From Flavivirga spongiicola (lineage in GTDB: Bacteria > Bacteroidota > Bacteroidia > Flavobacteriales > Flavobacteriaceae), in the NCBI RefSeq assembly GCF_030540825.1, contig NZ_JAUOEO010000001.1:1399001-1463000 (forward strand): a DNA stretch of 64,000 nt, read 5' to 3'. A model generated the notes under the pieces. The model worked only from the letters and a program-made list of their open reading frames with translations, was not told the DNA's origin and made no database searches. The position numbers and the translations under genes were made by a program. The stretch's first letter is position 1. Each line of letters begins with the position of its first letter. Positions 16,592 to 25,283 of this stretch are shown piece by piece.

Positions 16592-17827
16592 TTGAGTTTT
16601 ATTTACAACATAGGTATTCATATAGCACACTTTGCATTAAAATGTGCCTCCTTATTTAATGAAAAAATTAAAAAGGGAATGGTTGGTCGCCAAAACACTT
16701 TTGAGGTTCTTGAAAGTCAATTAAATTCCAATGATAAAACTTTATGGTTTCATTGTGCTTCTTTAGGTGAATATGAACAAGGACTCCCTGTTTTTAAAAA
16801 ACTAAGAGAACACTATAAACAGCATAAAATTGTACTTAGCTTCTTTTCTCCCTCCGGGTATGAAATTCGTAAAAATTCACCTATTGCAGATATTGTTATT
16901 TATTTGCCTCTGGATAGCAAAAAGCATGCAAAACGGTTTATAAACCTTGTTAATCCAGAACTCACCATTTTTGTTAAATACGATATTTGGCCTAACTTTT
17001 TAAATGAATTAAAAAGAAGAAAGTTACGTGCTATTTTAATTTCGGCTGCTTTTAGAAAAAATCAATCTTACTTTAAATTTTATGGTGGAGAGCTGAGACG
17101 TGCCTTATTTACTTTCGAACATATTTTTACACAGAATGAAGCTTCAAAAACATTACTTCAATCCATACATTACAACAAAGTAACTGTTAGTGGAGACACC
17201 CGTTTTGATCGTGTATCTAGTCAATTAGGTTTAAATAACTATTTAAGTTTTATTGAGACTTTTAAAGACGACAAACTATGTGTAGTGGCAGGTAGCACAT
17301 GGCCTGAAGATGAAAATTTATTGATTAATTATATCAATGCTACTGACCATAAAAATGTCAAGTTTATTATAGCACCGCATAATATAAAAACCGCGCAAAT
17401 AAATAACATTCAAGAAAAGTTACATGTCAAATCTGTGCTGTATTCTAAAAAAAATGATGAACAATTAATTAATGCTCAGGTTTTTATAATAGACACCATT
17501 GGAATTCTTTCAAAGGTTTACAGTTATGCAAATATTGCTTATGTTGGTGGTGCTATGGGGCATACTGGTTTACACAACACTTTAGAACCTGCCGTATTTG
17601 CGATACCTATCATTATTGGTTCTAATCACGAAAAGTTTCCAGAAGCCAAAGCTATGATAGACATTAACGGTATGTTTTCTGCTTCCAATCAAAAAGAGTT
17701 TGATAGCATTTTAAACGAATTGATTCAAAACAAGGAAAAATGTCTGTCTTCTGGAAAGAAAAATGGTGATTATATCGCAAAAAACAAAGGTGCAGTCATC
17801 CAAATAATAGATTATCTGCGTATATAA
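16592..17827 (+). CDS. waaA: 3-deoxy-D-manno-octulosonic acid (Kdo) transferase WaaA/KdtA
   Basis: WaaA transfers Kdo from CMP-Kdo to lipid A precursor at the inner membrane. The 411-residue protein is a GT-B glycosyltransferase (GT30) with an N-terminal membrane anchor (about 1-22). The catalytic Glu60 lies in HCASLGEYEQG, the central motif is AGSTWPEDE, and the CMP-binding domain has YVGGAMGHTGLHNTLEPA. It appears to start at a TTG codon; no ATG in frame fits the family N-terminus better, and a -7-like box lies just upstream. It is divergent from the sugar aminotransferase gene. Confidence 0.93.
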   Translation: MSFIYNIGIHIAHFALKCASLFNEKIKKGMVGRQNTFEVLESQLNSNDKTLWFHCASLGEYEQGLPVFKKLREHYKQHKIVLSFFSPSGYEIRKNSPIADIVIYLPLDSKKHAKRFINLVNPELTIFVKYDIWPNFLNELKRRKLRAILISAAFRKNQSYFKFYGGELRRALFTFEHIFTQNEASKTLLQSIHYNKVTVSGDTRFDRVSSQLGLNNYLSFIETFKDDKLCVVAGSTWPEDENLLINYINATDHKNVKFIIAPHNIKTAQINNIQEKLHVKSVLYSKKNDEQLINAQVFIIDTIGILSKVYSYANIAYVGGAMGHTGLHNTLEPAVFAIPIIIGSNHEKFPEAKAMIDINGMFSASNQKEFDSILNELIQNKEKCLSSGKKNGDYIAKNKGAVIQIIDYLRI

Positions 17828-17888
17828 GGTATTTTATGGAGCAATTGTTAAAAAAATTAACATAAAACTCTTGGAATTTACTAAAAGT

Positions 17889-17917
17889 TACTAAATTCGT
17901 ATTTAGTATTTTAATAC
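17889..17917. promoter_or_regulatory. Overlapping palindromes upstream of the Ala/Glu-rich lipoprotein
   Basis: TACTAAAT (17889-17896) and ATTTAGTA (17901-17908) are perfect 8-base inverted arms around TCGT. The right arm overlaps a second palindrome, AGTATT-TT-AATACT (17904-17917). They end 30 bases before the lipoprotein start codon, where an operator or promoter-proximal site would lie. The binding protein is unknown. Confidence 0.4.
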
Positions 17918-17946
17918 TCAAATAATTAACACTAAAACAAAGAACA

Positions 17947-18267
17947 ATGAAAAAATTATTATTAAGTACCGCTTTATTACTAGTATTAAGTTTATCTTTT
18001 ACTTCTTGTAGAGATACTAAAAAAGCTGAAGAAGCTGCTGATGCTGCTGTAGAAGCTGCTGCTGAGGCCACTGAAGAAGCTGTAGAAGCTGCTGCTGATG
18101 CTACTGAAGAAGCTGTAGAAGCTGCTGGTGATGCGGTTGAAGCTGCCGGTGATGCTGCTGGCGAAGCTGTAGAAGGTGCTGCTGATGCTGCAGGTGAAGC
18201 TGTTGACAAAGCTGCTGATGCAGTAAAAGAAAAAGTAGAAGAAGTAAAGAAAGAAGCTGGTCACTAA
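17947..18267 (+). CDS. Small Ala/Glu-rich repeat lipoprotein
   Basis: This 106-residue protein has a lipoprotein signal with Cys21 in SFTSC. The mature part is built almost only of Ala, Glu, Asp, Gly and Val in repeats such as EEAVEAAADAT and GDAAGEAVEGA with a spacing near 11 residues. It ends in a Lys-rich stretch (KEKVEEVKKEAGH). That composition gives a long amphipathic helix like LEA or apolipoprotein-type repeats. It would be anchored in the inner or outer membrane; the function is unknown. It is flanked by an upstream palindrome and a good terminator, so it is a single-gene unit. The codon repetition produces long shadow ORFs on the other strand. Confidence 0.85.
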   Translation: MKKLLLSTALLLVLSLSFTSCRDTKKAEEAADAAVEAAAEATEEAVEAAADATEEAVEAAGDAVEAAGDAAGEAVEGAADAAGEAVDKAADAVKEKVEEVKKEAGH

Positions 18268-18295
18268 TACCAACAATATCTTCTAAACAAAACGA

Positions 18296-18323
18296 GGCTG
18301 CCCGAAAAGGCGGTCTTTTTTTT
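18296..18323 (+). terminator. Rho-independent terminator after the small lipoprotein
   Basis: A 7-base stem (GGCTGCC with GGCGGTC, two G-U pairs) with a CGAAAA loop is followed by eight T residues. Confidence 0.85.
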
Positions 18324-18417
18324 GCATTTTTTGAAGCAATACTATTAAACCTTAAAAAGTATAGTTTGACAATCTAGGAAAACTTATCTTTTGATTTTGT
18401 ATAGGCTTAAATTAATA

Positions 18418-18930
18418 TTATTCAACTATCAATTTACCCTTCATCATAGCATAATGCCCAGGAAAACTACATAGGTAATCATATTCGCCTGCAACTGGCG
18501 CAACAAACTCTACAAAAGTGGTTTGTCCAGCTCCAATTAACGAAGTATAAGCTATGACATCTTTTGTCTTTTTTGGTATATATTGGTTGTCTTTAGCTAC
18601 AGCAGCCTTAGCAGCAAAGCCTGCTAGATCAACACCTTTTTTAAGAAGGACAAAGTTATGCCCCATCACATTTATATCTAATTTTCCTTTATGCCTTAAA
18701 GTAAGTTTTATTTTTTCTCCGGCTTTTACTCTAATTTCAGTCTTATCAAACTGCATTAAATCATTACCCGAAATAACTATCTCGTTAACGTCATTAGTGT
18801 CCTTACTACTAGAAGTATTCTTTGTATTTTCATAAGTAAACCCCTCTTTCTTTTTTTCTTCTTTCCCTCCACATGCGATTAATACTGCACAAGAAAAAAT
18901 TGTTCCTAATACATACTTTGTTATTTTCAT
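18418..18930 (-). CDS. Azurin-like blue copper lipoprotein
   Basis: This 170-residue protein has a lipoprotein signal with Cys20 in VLIAC and a charged linker to about residue 48. A cupredoxin domain follows. The type-1 copper ligands are all present: His91 (NVMGHNFVL), Cys154, His159 and Met163 in YLCSFPGHYAMMKG, with azurin spacing (Cys+5 His, Cys+9 Met). It would carry single electrons in the periplasm or at the membrane surface, for example to a cytochrome c peroxidase or oxidase. No redox partner gene is adjacent. It converges on the small Ala/Glu-rich lipoprotein. Confidence 0.93.
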   Translation of the reverse strand: MKITKYVLGTIFSCAVLIACGGKEEKKKEGFTYENTKNTSSSKDTNDVNEIVISGNDLMQFDKTEIRVKAGEKIKLTLRHKGKLDINVMGHNFVLLKKGVDLAGFAAKAAVAKDNQYIPKKTKDVIAYTSLIGAGQTTFVEFVAPVAGEYDYLCSFPGHYAMMKGKLIVE

Positions 18931-19087
18931 TTTTGTTGTTTTAATTTAAAAAATACTTTCTTTTAATATATCATATTTTTTTTAATAATAAAATAAATCA
19001 AAGATAGCGGTATAAACAAATAAAATAGTGCAGTATTTTTCACTGAAAAATATTGCACTAAATCAAAAAGTATTTATTTTTAAACAG

Positions 19088-19245
19088 AAGTGGTTTAAAC
19101 TTTTTATAATTAGCTGCAAAATGTCCTTTCATCCCCACATTTTATCTTTTTATTACTCCGTAGCGATGCTATGCAGTTCAAAAAAGACTTCATTTGGGAA
19201 TGAAATTACTATTTTTCGCTTCAATCAAAAAAGTTTAAACCACTT
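19088..19245. mobile_element. MITE-like element with 18-base perfect terminal inverted repeats
   Basis: AAGTGGTTTAAACTTTTT at 19088-19105 is the exact reverse complement of 19228-19245. Inside them a second imperfect inverted pair (TTTCATCCC near 19127 and GGGAATGAAA near 19197) makes the 158-base unit a long hairpin. No transposase is encoded; the short ORF within it is not credible as a gene. It fills most of the 346-base gap between azurin and gapN. No flanking target duplication is evident by eye. Confidence 0.6.
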
Positions 19246-19276
19246 TTAAGAATTCATCAAGTATAAATATTTTTTA

Positions 19277-20869
19277 CTATAAAATGTAATCTGTACTTAT
19301 AAAATTAGATGTCTTTTTTTCTAATAACTCTTTTAAAATGGCATTATTATAATCGTTATCCTTTGATGCTACAAAAGTCCTTATTGAGAAAGAACGTAAT
19401 GCATCATGTACACTTAAAGTACTAAATGCAGAATCTTTTCTTCCAGTAAAAGGATAAACATCTGGACCTCTTTGACAAGAACTGTTTAAATTAACTCTAC
19501 AAACCAAGTTTACCAGAGTATCAATTAATGGTGATAATGTATTTATATTTTTACCAAACAAACTTACTTGTTGTCCATAGTTTGATGCTGCCATGTCATC
19601 TAATGGTTTTTCAATGTCTGTAAATGGAACAATTGGTACCAATGGTCCGAACTGTTCCTCTTTAAATATTCGCATCTCTTTATTAACGGGATACAAAACT
19701 GCCGGAAATATAAAATTCTCGCTAATTTCTCCTCCTTTTTTATTCAATATTTTTGCTCCTTTTTTTAGAGCGTCATCTATTAATTCTTGAATATAAGCAG
19801 GTTTATCGGCTTCTGGAAGTGGTGTTAATTTAACACCGGACTCCCACGGATTCCCAAATTTAAGTGCATCTACTTTTGCCGAATATAACTTGTTAAAGTC
19901 ATCCGCAATAGATTCGTGTACATATAATACTTTTAAGGCTGTACAGCGTTGCCCATTAAAAGACAGTGTACCCGCAATGCATTCACTCACTGCTAAGTCT
20001 AAGTCGGCATCTGGTAAAACTATTGCAGGGTTTTTGGCCTCTAAGCCTAATACCAAACGTAATCTGTTCTTTTTTGGGTGATTATTTTGAATGGCGTTTG
20101 CAGATTTACTATTACCAATTAACGCCAATACATCAATTTTACCCGATTGCATGATAGGTGTTGCCAATACACGACCGCGACCATAAATAACATTTACAAC
20201 CCCTTTTGGAAAACTATTCTGAAAAGCTTCTAATAATGGTGAAATTAATAACACGCCTAGTTTCGCTGGTTTAAAAATCACAGGATTCCCCATAATTAAT
20301 GCAGGGATAAGCAATGTAAAAGTTTCATTTAATGGGTAATTATAGGGTCCTAAACATAAGACAACCCCTAATGGCCCTCTACGTATGTGTGCATATACCC
20401 CTTCGTTCTTTTCAAATTTAGCAGAAGCCCTATCTATTTGTTTATAAGCTTCAATAGTATCGTATATATAATCAATGGTTCTATCGAATTCTTTTTCTGA
20501 ATCCGGAAGGTTTTTTCCTATTTCCCACATGAGAAGTTTTACAATAACTTCCCGCTTGGTTTTCATTTGTTCTACAAATTTTTCCATGCAAGCAATTCTA
20601 TCTACAACCTTCATAGTTGGCCATAAACCTTGACCTTTATCGTAAGCTTCTGATGCTGAATTTAATGCTTCCAAAGCTTCCTTTTCGGTAAGTCTAGGAA
20701 TGGTTCCTAATAATGTAGGTTTATAATTTTCCGTTGAAGAAATTGTTGAATATACTTCTGCTGTATCACCTTCCCATTGTTTTAGTTCACCTGATACTAA
20801 ATAGGTTTTTTGATGTAAAAGTGATTTGATTTTATATATTTCTGGAGTTTCTAAAAAAGTCGTATTCAT
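19277..20869 (-). CDS. gapN: NADP-dependent non-phosphorylating glyceraldehyde-3-phosphate dehydrogenase-like aldehyde dehydrogenase
   Basis: This 530-residue cytoplasmic enzyme belongs to the aldehyde dehydrogenase superfamily. It has the oxyanion Asn177 in [10 protein letters not shown], the base Glu277 in [11 protein letters not shown] and the nucleophile Cys309 in [10 protein letters not shown]. The C-terminal region [33 protein letters not shown] is the GapN-type pattern. GapN oxidises glyceraldehyde 3-phosphate to 3-phosphoglycerate and makes NADPH, bypassing GAPDH and PGK. It stands alone, with a MITE-like repeat downstream. Another substrate is possible because flavobacterial members are little studied. 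Confidence 0.8.
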   Translation of the reverse strand: MNTTFLETPEIYKIKSLLHQKTYLVSGELKQWEGDTAEVYSTISSTENYKPTLLGTIPRLTEKEALEALNSASEAYDKGQGLWPTMKVVDRIACMEKFVEQMKTKREVIVKLLMWEIGKNLPDSEKEFDRTIDYIYDTIEAYKQIDRASAKFEKNEGVYAHIRRGPLGVVLCLGPYNYPLNETFTLLIPALIMGNPVIFKPAKLGVLLISPLLEAFQNSFPKGVVNVIYGRGRVLATPIMQSGKIDVLALIGNSKSANAIQNNHPKKNRLRLVLGLEAKNPAIVLPDADLDLAVSECIAGTLSFNGQRCTALKVLYVHESIADDFNKLYSAKVDALKFGNPWESGVKLTPLPEADKPAYIQELIDDALKKGAKILNKKGGEISENFIFPAVLYPVNKEMRIFKEEQFGPLVPIVPFTDIEKPLDDMAASNYGQQVSLFGKNINTLSPLIDTLVNLVCRVNLNSSCQRGPDVYPFTGRKDSAFSTLSVHDALRSFSIRTFVASKDNDYNNAILKELLEKKTSNFISTDYIL

Positions 20870-21159
20870 ATCTAAAAATATTAGGTTTGTACTATACTAA
20901 GATATTTATATTTCAAATTAAACTACTTTAAAAGCAAAGGTTTATTCAAAGAAATATCATATTCTTAACACTTTAATTACATGGGAATAATATATATATG
21001 ACTCAAACGTTTTCGACTGCTAATCTATTTAATAGTCATTAGCATCTATATATTCAAGTTTTTAAACCCTAATATATTTTTAAATCGTCATGAATAGTAT
21101 TTTCCTTTTTATATATTTAACCTTTAATATGTAAATTAAGACTTGACAAATATTTATAA

Positions 21160-21951
21160 ATGAAAAAAGTAATTTCAATTTTAGTCATCGCTACTGTTAT
21201 TTTATCCTGTAAAACAGAAAAAAAAGAAGATCATAAGAATGTATCTATTGAAAACGATAACAAAATAGACGAATGGGTTTACCTTTTTGATGGTACAAGT
21301 ACCGAAGGGTGGCGTGCTTATAATGGAGATTCTTTACCTCCAGGATGGACCATAAAAGATAAAACTTTAACTTTTGATACAGAACTTGGGTTAGAGCAAA
21401 ATTATACTGGAGGAACAGATATTATTTATGGTGCTGAAGAATTTGAAAACTTTGAGCTTCATATTGAATGGAAGCTTCCAAAAGGTGGTAATAGTGGTAT
21501 TTTTTACCACTTAAAAGAAGGTTATAAAAAACCTCCTGAAGTATCGCCAGAATATCAACTTATAGATGATTTGGGTTATGCCGAAATACATGACCTTACA
21601 GCTTACAATACGAGTTTAGGGTATACTGAAAAGCCAGAAGAATTAAAACCTTTACAAAGAACAGGTTCAGACTATGCTATGCATCCTGCGGATACTTTGC
21701 AAAAAGTGTTAAACCCTATAGGTGAATGGAATACTTCAAAAATTGTATTTACTCCTAAAAATGTAGAACACTGGCTAAATGGCAAGAAGTTATTATCATT
21801 TGTTCCATGGGATGAAGCTTGGCATGAAAAAAAGAATTCGGATAAATGGAAAAACAGCCCTAACTATGGAAAGTACAAAACTGGTTTTATCGGTCTTCAA
21901 GATCATTCAAGTCCTATATGGTTTAGAAATATTAAAATAAAAAAACTATAG
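21160..21951 (+). CDS. DUF1080 (3-keto-disaccharide hydrolase-like) lipoprotein
   Basis: This 263-residue protein has a lipoprotein signal with Cys17 in VILSC. A concanavalin-like beta-sandwich of the DUF1080 family follows, with WVYLFDGTSTEGWRAYNG, a central FELHIEWKLPKGGNSGIFYH and a terminal GFIGLQDHSSPIWFRNIKIKKL. Some members hydrolyse 3-keto-glucosides made by Gfo/Idh/MocA-type dehydrogenases. That fits the next gene, which begins 4 bases downstream and encodes such an oxidoreductase. Together they suggest periplasmic oxidation and cleavage of a glycoside; the precise substrate is inferred only. Confidence 0.9.
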   Translation: MKKVISILVIATVILSCKTEKKEDHKNVSIENDNKIDEWVYLFDGTSTEGWRAYNGDSLPPGWTIKDKTLTFDTELGLEQNYTGGTDIIYGAEEFENFELHIEWKLPKGGNSGIFYHLKEGYKKPPEVSPEYQLIDDLGYAEIHDLTAYNTSLGYTEKPEELKPLQRTGSDYAMHPADTLQKVLNPIGEWNTSKIVFTPKNVEHWLNGKKLLSFVPWDEAWHEKKNSDKWKNSPNYGKYKTGFIGLQDHSSPIWFRNIKIKKL

Positions 21952-21955
21952 CAAC

Positions 21956-23410
21956 ATGAACAAAAGAGATTTTTTAAAGAAAACGGGGTTAGGTGCAATG
22001 GGTTTAACTTTAGTCCCATCGTTAATAATGTGTAAATCTAATGCACCAAGCGGTCGTCTTCGAACAGCGCACATTGGTGTTGGAGGGATGGGAAAAGCAG
22101 ATCTTGACGCTATTGCTTCTCATGATTTGGTAGACGTTACTGCTCTTTGCGATGTTGATGCTAATTTTTTATCTGCTGCCAAAAAATTACATCCTAATGC
22201 CAAAGTTTTTTCAGATTATCGCGTCATGTTAAAAGAGATGAAAAATGATATTGATGCCGTTATAATATCAACACCAGACCATACGCACGCGCCTGCATCT
22301 ATGCTAGCTATGAATATGGACAAACCTGTGTATTGTCAAAAGCCATTAACACATCATGTCTCTGAAGCAAGAGCTATGAAAAAATTAGCTGCAGAAAAGC
22401 AACTTGTTACTCAAATGGGGATTCAAGTACACTCCTTTTATGACTATAAATTAGCAACCTTATTAATACAGTCCGGTATCATTGGAAAGGTTCATACAGT
22501 AAGAGCTTGGTCTCCTAAAAATTGGGGTTATGATGGGCCTGTACCTGAGGGTAATGACCCTGTACCAAGCACATTAGATTGGAATCTATGGTTAGGAACC
22601 TCAGAAAAACGTCCATACAAAAAAGGTGTTTATCACCCTGGTAACTGGCGTAAATTGATGGACTATGGCTGTGGAACTCTTGGTGATATGGGTGTACATA
22701 TTTTTGATACACCTTATAATGCTTTGGAACTCGATGTACCTAAAACCATAATTAATGAATCCAGGCAACCTACCGGGTTTGGATATCCGGAAAATAATAT
22801 TGTTACTTATGAATTCCCAAAAACCAAGTACACTACTGAAACCTTAAAATGGGTATGGTATGATGGTCCTGGAGCTCCTAAAACTCATAAAGATTTGATA
22901 CTGCCTAGTGCTGGTGCCGAAAACGAAACTTCGAAAGAAGAAGAAGGAGTTTCTAATGGTGAAGATGCAAGTATGAAAGATAAGTTATCATTAGATACAA
23001 AAACAGTAAAAGAGGGGCATTTACCAGAGCAAGGCGCTATGTTTATTGGCGAAAAAGGGCGTTTACTTTTACCTCACTTTATGCAATTACCAAAGAAAAT
23101 TGTGGATGGGAAGTATGTTGACATCTCTTCTGAAATTGAAGCTATTGAAAAAGCCAACAACATGGGTAAACCTATACGCGATTATGATTCTGAAGGCCCA
23201 AAACATTATCATCAGTTTGTGGATGCCTGTTTAGGTAAAGATACATGTACCGCACCTTTTTCTTATGCTTCCAGATTAACTGAAACTATATTATTAGGTG
23301 TTATAGCTGGTCGTTTTCCAAATCAAACCTTACATTGGGATAGTAAAAAGGCAAAATTTGCTGAAGAAGAAGCAAACCAATATCTGGAAGGCAACTATCG
23401 TGAATTTTAA
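21956..23410 (+). CDS. Exported Gfo/Idh/MocA-family oxidoreductase
   Basis: This 484-residue protein begins with a Tat-like signal, KRDFLKKTGLGAMGLTLVPS, in which Lys replaces the first twin Arg. The Rossmann domain has HIGVGGMGKADLDAI and the acidic pair in LCDVDANF. The catalytic Lys is in VYCQKPLTH (family pattern EKP or QKP), and the C-terminal dimerisation beta-sheet runs from about residue 170. Related secreted enzymes use tightly bound NAD(P) to oxidise a sugar C3 hydroxyl. It forms an operon with the DUF1080 gene. A hairpin terminator follows at 23431-23473. Confidence 0.9.
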   Translation: MNKRDFLKKTGLGAMGLTLVPSLIMCKSNAPSGRLRTAHIGVGGMGKADLDAIASHDLVDVTALCDVDANFLSAAKKLHPNAKVFSDYRVMLKEMKNDIDAVIISTPDHTHAPASMLAMNMDKPVYCQKPLTHHVSEARAMKKLAAEKQLVTQMGIQVHSFYDYKLATLLIQSGIIGKVHTVRAWSPKNWGYDGPVPEGNDPVPSTLDWNLWLGTSEKRPYKKGVYHPGNWRKLMDYGCGTLGDMGVHIFDTPYNALELDVPKTIINESRQPTGFGYPENNIVTYEFPKTKYTTETLKWVWYDGPGAPKTHKDLILPSAGAENETSKEEEGVSNGEDASMKDKLSLDTKTVKEGHLPEQGAMFIGEKGRLLLPHFMQLPKKIVDGKYVDISSEIEAIEKANNMGKPIRDYDSEGPKHYHQFVDACLGKDTCTAPFSYASRLTETILLGVIAGRFPNQTLHWDSKKAKFAEEEANQYLEGNYREF

Positions 23411-23430
23411 AAATCATAAAAGATTATTTT

Positions 23431-23473
23431 CATTTTTTGGTATGATTTATTTTATAAGCTATACCAAAAAATG
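23431..23473. terminator. Perfect 13-base inverted repeat after the oxidoreductase
   Basis: CATTTTTTGGTAT (23431-23443) pairs with ATACCAAAAAATG (23461-23473). The right arm is the very end of the ilvA-tail fragment, so the hairpin spans the junction between this operon and the duplicated ilvA end. Confidence 0.6.
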
Positions 23474-23622
23474 AAACAAATCTGGTTTGTCATTTAGGTA
23501 ATCACCATAAAAATTATGACGTTTCATTTTAATTATAAGAGGCTCCAAATCGGTATTTAATTGAATACCAACTACAGCAGAACCGTTTTCACGATTTGTT
23601 TTTTTACATATTGAAAATAGAA
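23461..23622 (-). pseudogene. 5'-truncated, frameshifted copy of the ilvA 3' end
   Basis: This stretch matches 25286-25452, the end of the intact ilvA, in the same orientation. The codons for the last residues are recognisable (GDYLNDKPDLFHFLV then TAG). Relative to the intact gene it lacks two codons (about 6 bases, after CGGTA at 23551-23555) and one base near 23608, which breaks the frame. Most other differences are at third codon positions, for example all four changes in the GSAVVG codons, so it looks like the tail of a related foreign ilvA allele. The middle about 65 bases are identical. It and intact ilvA bracket the arylsulfatase as direct repeats. Confidence 0.88.
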
Positions 23623-23672
23623 AGAGCTAAATGGCATTATAAAATTAATATCTTTATCATAAATTTAAAAAA

Positions 23673-25265
23673 ATGAAGTCCCTAAAGAGTAGTTTGTGTT
23701 TCCTGTCTATAATTATTACAATTTCTTGTAATACATCTCAAAAATCAGAAAAAAAAATAGCCACAAAGCCTAATATAATTTATATACTAGCAGACGATTT
23801 AGGATATGGTGATTTAGGGGTTTATGGACAAAAAAAAATAGAAACGCCTAATATTGATGGATTGGCAAAAGAAGGTCTCTTATTTACACAACATTATTCT
23901 GGTGCTCCTGTTTGTGCCCCGGCCAGGTCTGTTTTACTAACAGGGAAACATTTAGGTCATTCTTATGTTAGAGGAAATGATGAATGGGGTGCTCGTGGAG
24001 AAAAAGGCGATGTTTGGAATTATAAAAAAATGATAAAAGACTCAACACTAGAAGGTCAAAGGCCATTTCCAAAAAATACAACTACTATTCCAAGTCTTTT
24101 AAAACGAGTAGGCTACAAAACGGGTATGTTTGGTAAATGGGGACTTGGAGCGCCCCATACCGAATCCATACCTACAAAAATGGGATTTGATTACTTTTTT
24201 GGATATAATTGCCAACGACAAGCCCATACATACAACCCTGTGCATTTATATGAAAATGATAAAAGGTATCATCTAACCGCAAACGATACTATTGCGCCAA
24301 ATACGAGGCTTTATAATAATGAGGACCCTTACGACTTAAAAAGTTATGAGAAATACAACCAACCTATTTACGCTCCTGAGATTTCGTTTGAAAAAATGAT
24401 TAGTTTTGTAGATAGCACCGACAATGCTCCCTTCTTTTTATACTGGGCAAGCCCTATACCGCATGCACCATTACAAGCTCCTAAAAATTGGGTAGATTAT
24501 TACGTGAAAAAATTTGGTGACGAAAAACCTTATATAGGAAATAAGGGGTATTTCCCAAACAGATATCCTCGTGCAACTTATGCGGCTATGATATCTTATC
24601 TTGATGAAAATGTAGGCAAGCTAATCAAACATTTAAAAGAAACTGGTAAGTATGAAAATACCATCATTATCTTTACTTCAGATAATGGTCCAACATACAA
24701 TGGAGGTACGGATTCCCCATGGTTTGATAGCGCAGGTCCTTTTGCCAGTGAATATGGCAGAGGGAAAGGTTTTTTATATGAAGGTGGGATACGAGTTCCT
24801 ATGATTGCTTCATGGCCGGGAAAAATAAAAGCTGGATCAACTACAGATCATGTCTCAGCTTTTTGGGATGTTATGCCTACATTATGTGATATAGTAAACA
24901 CAACAACTCCTAAAGAGATTGATGGTATAAGCTTTTTAAATACCTTAATTAATGAAGATAAACAAAAGGAACATGATTTTTTATATTGGGAGTTCCCAGA
25001 ATATAATGGACAAGTTGCTGTAAGAATGGGTAAATGGAAAATACTTTGGAAGGATATAAAGAAAGGGAATAAAGATGTAGAGCTCTATAATTTAGAGAAT
25101 GATTTAATTGAAATGAACAATATTGCTGATAAACACCCCGAAATCATCAAAAGGTTCTATGAAATAATAAAGACAGAACATAGTACTCCAGAAATAGAAA
25201 AGTTTAGAATTGATGCCCTGGAAGATATTTATAAATCCATGAATATTGAGCTTAAAAATAACTAA
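23673..25265 (+). CDS. Sulfatase (arylsulfatase family S1, lipoprotein or exported)
   Basis: This 530-residue protein has an N-terminal signal with a possible lipidated Cys19 (TISCN). The formylglycine motif is CAPARSVLLTG with Cys81, the site oxidised by a sulfatase-maturing enzyme; no such enzyme is encoded here. Metal ligands appear in ILADDLGYGDLG (Asp41, Asp42) and in TSDNGPTYNGG near 330. It removes sulfate esters, probably from marine sulfated polysaccharide. It lies between a truncated ilvA tail and intact ilvA, converges on ilvA with an 18-base gap, and may have arrived by recombination. Its specific S1 subfamily cannot be set by eye. Confidence 0.93.
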   Translation: MKSLKSSLCFLSIIITISCNTSQKSEKKIATKPNIIYILADDLGYGDLGVYGQKKIETPNIDGLAKEGLLFTQHYSGAPVCAPARSVLLTGKHLGHSYVRGNDEWGARGEKGDVWNYKKMIKDSTLEGQRPFPKNTTTIPSLLKRVGYKTGMFGKWGLGAPHTESIPTKMGFDYFFGYNCQRQAHTYNPVHLYENDKRYHLTANDTIAPNTRLYNNEDPYDLKSYEKYNQPIYAPEISFEKMISFVDSTDNAPFFLYWASPIPHAPLQAPKNWVDYYVKKFGDEKPYIGNKGYFPNRYPRATYAAMISYLDENVGKLIKHLKETGKYENTIIIFTSDNGPTYNGGTDSPWFDSAGPFASEYGRGKGFLYEGGIRVPMIASWPGKIKAGSTTDHVSAFWDVMPTLCDIVNTTTPKEIDGISFLNTLINEDKQKEHDFLYWEFPEYNGQVAVRMGKWKILWKDIKKGNKDVELYNLENDLIEMNNIADKHPEIIKRFYEIIKTEHSTPEIEKFRIDALEDIYKSMNIELKNN

Positions 25266-25283
25266 TAGGCTAAATAAAATAAG

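Noticed and set aside
17796..18276. Long minus-strand ORFs opposite the Ala/Glu-rich lipoprotein
   Set aside because: They translate the complement of the GCT/GAA-rich repeat into Ser/Ala- or Ser/Phe-rich low-complexity sequence. The plus-strand frame has a signal, lipobox and terminator.
19028..19249. 73-residue plus-strand ORF
   Set aside because: It lies almost wholly inside the MITE-like inverted repeat, with no recognisable domain.
21001..21020. AAACGTTT palindrome upstream of the DUF1080 gene as a LacI-type operator
   Set aside because: The match is only 8 bases in AT-rich DNA and no LacI-family gene is nearby, so it is not supportable.
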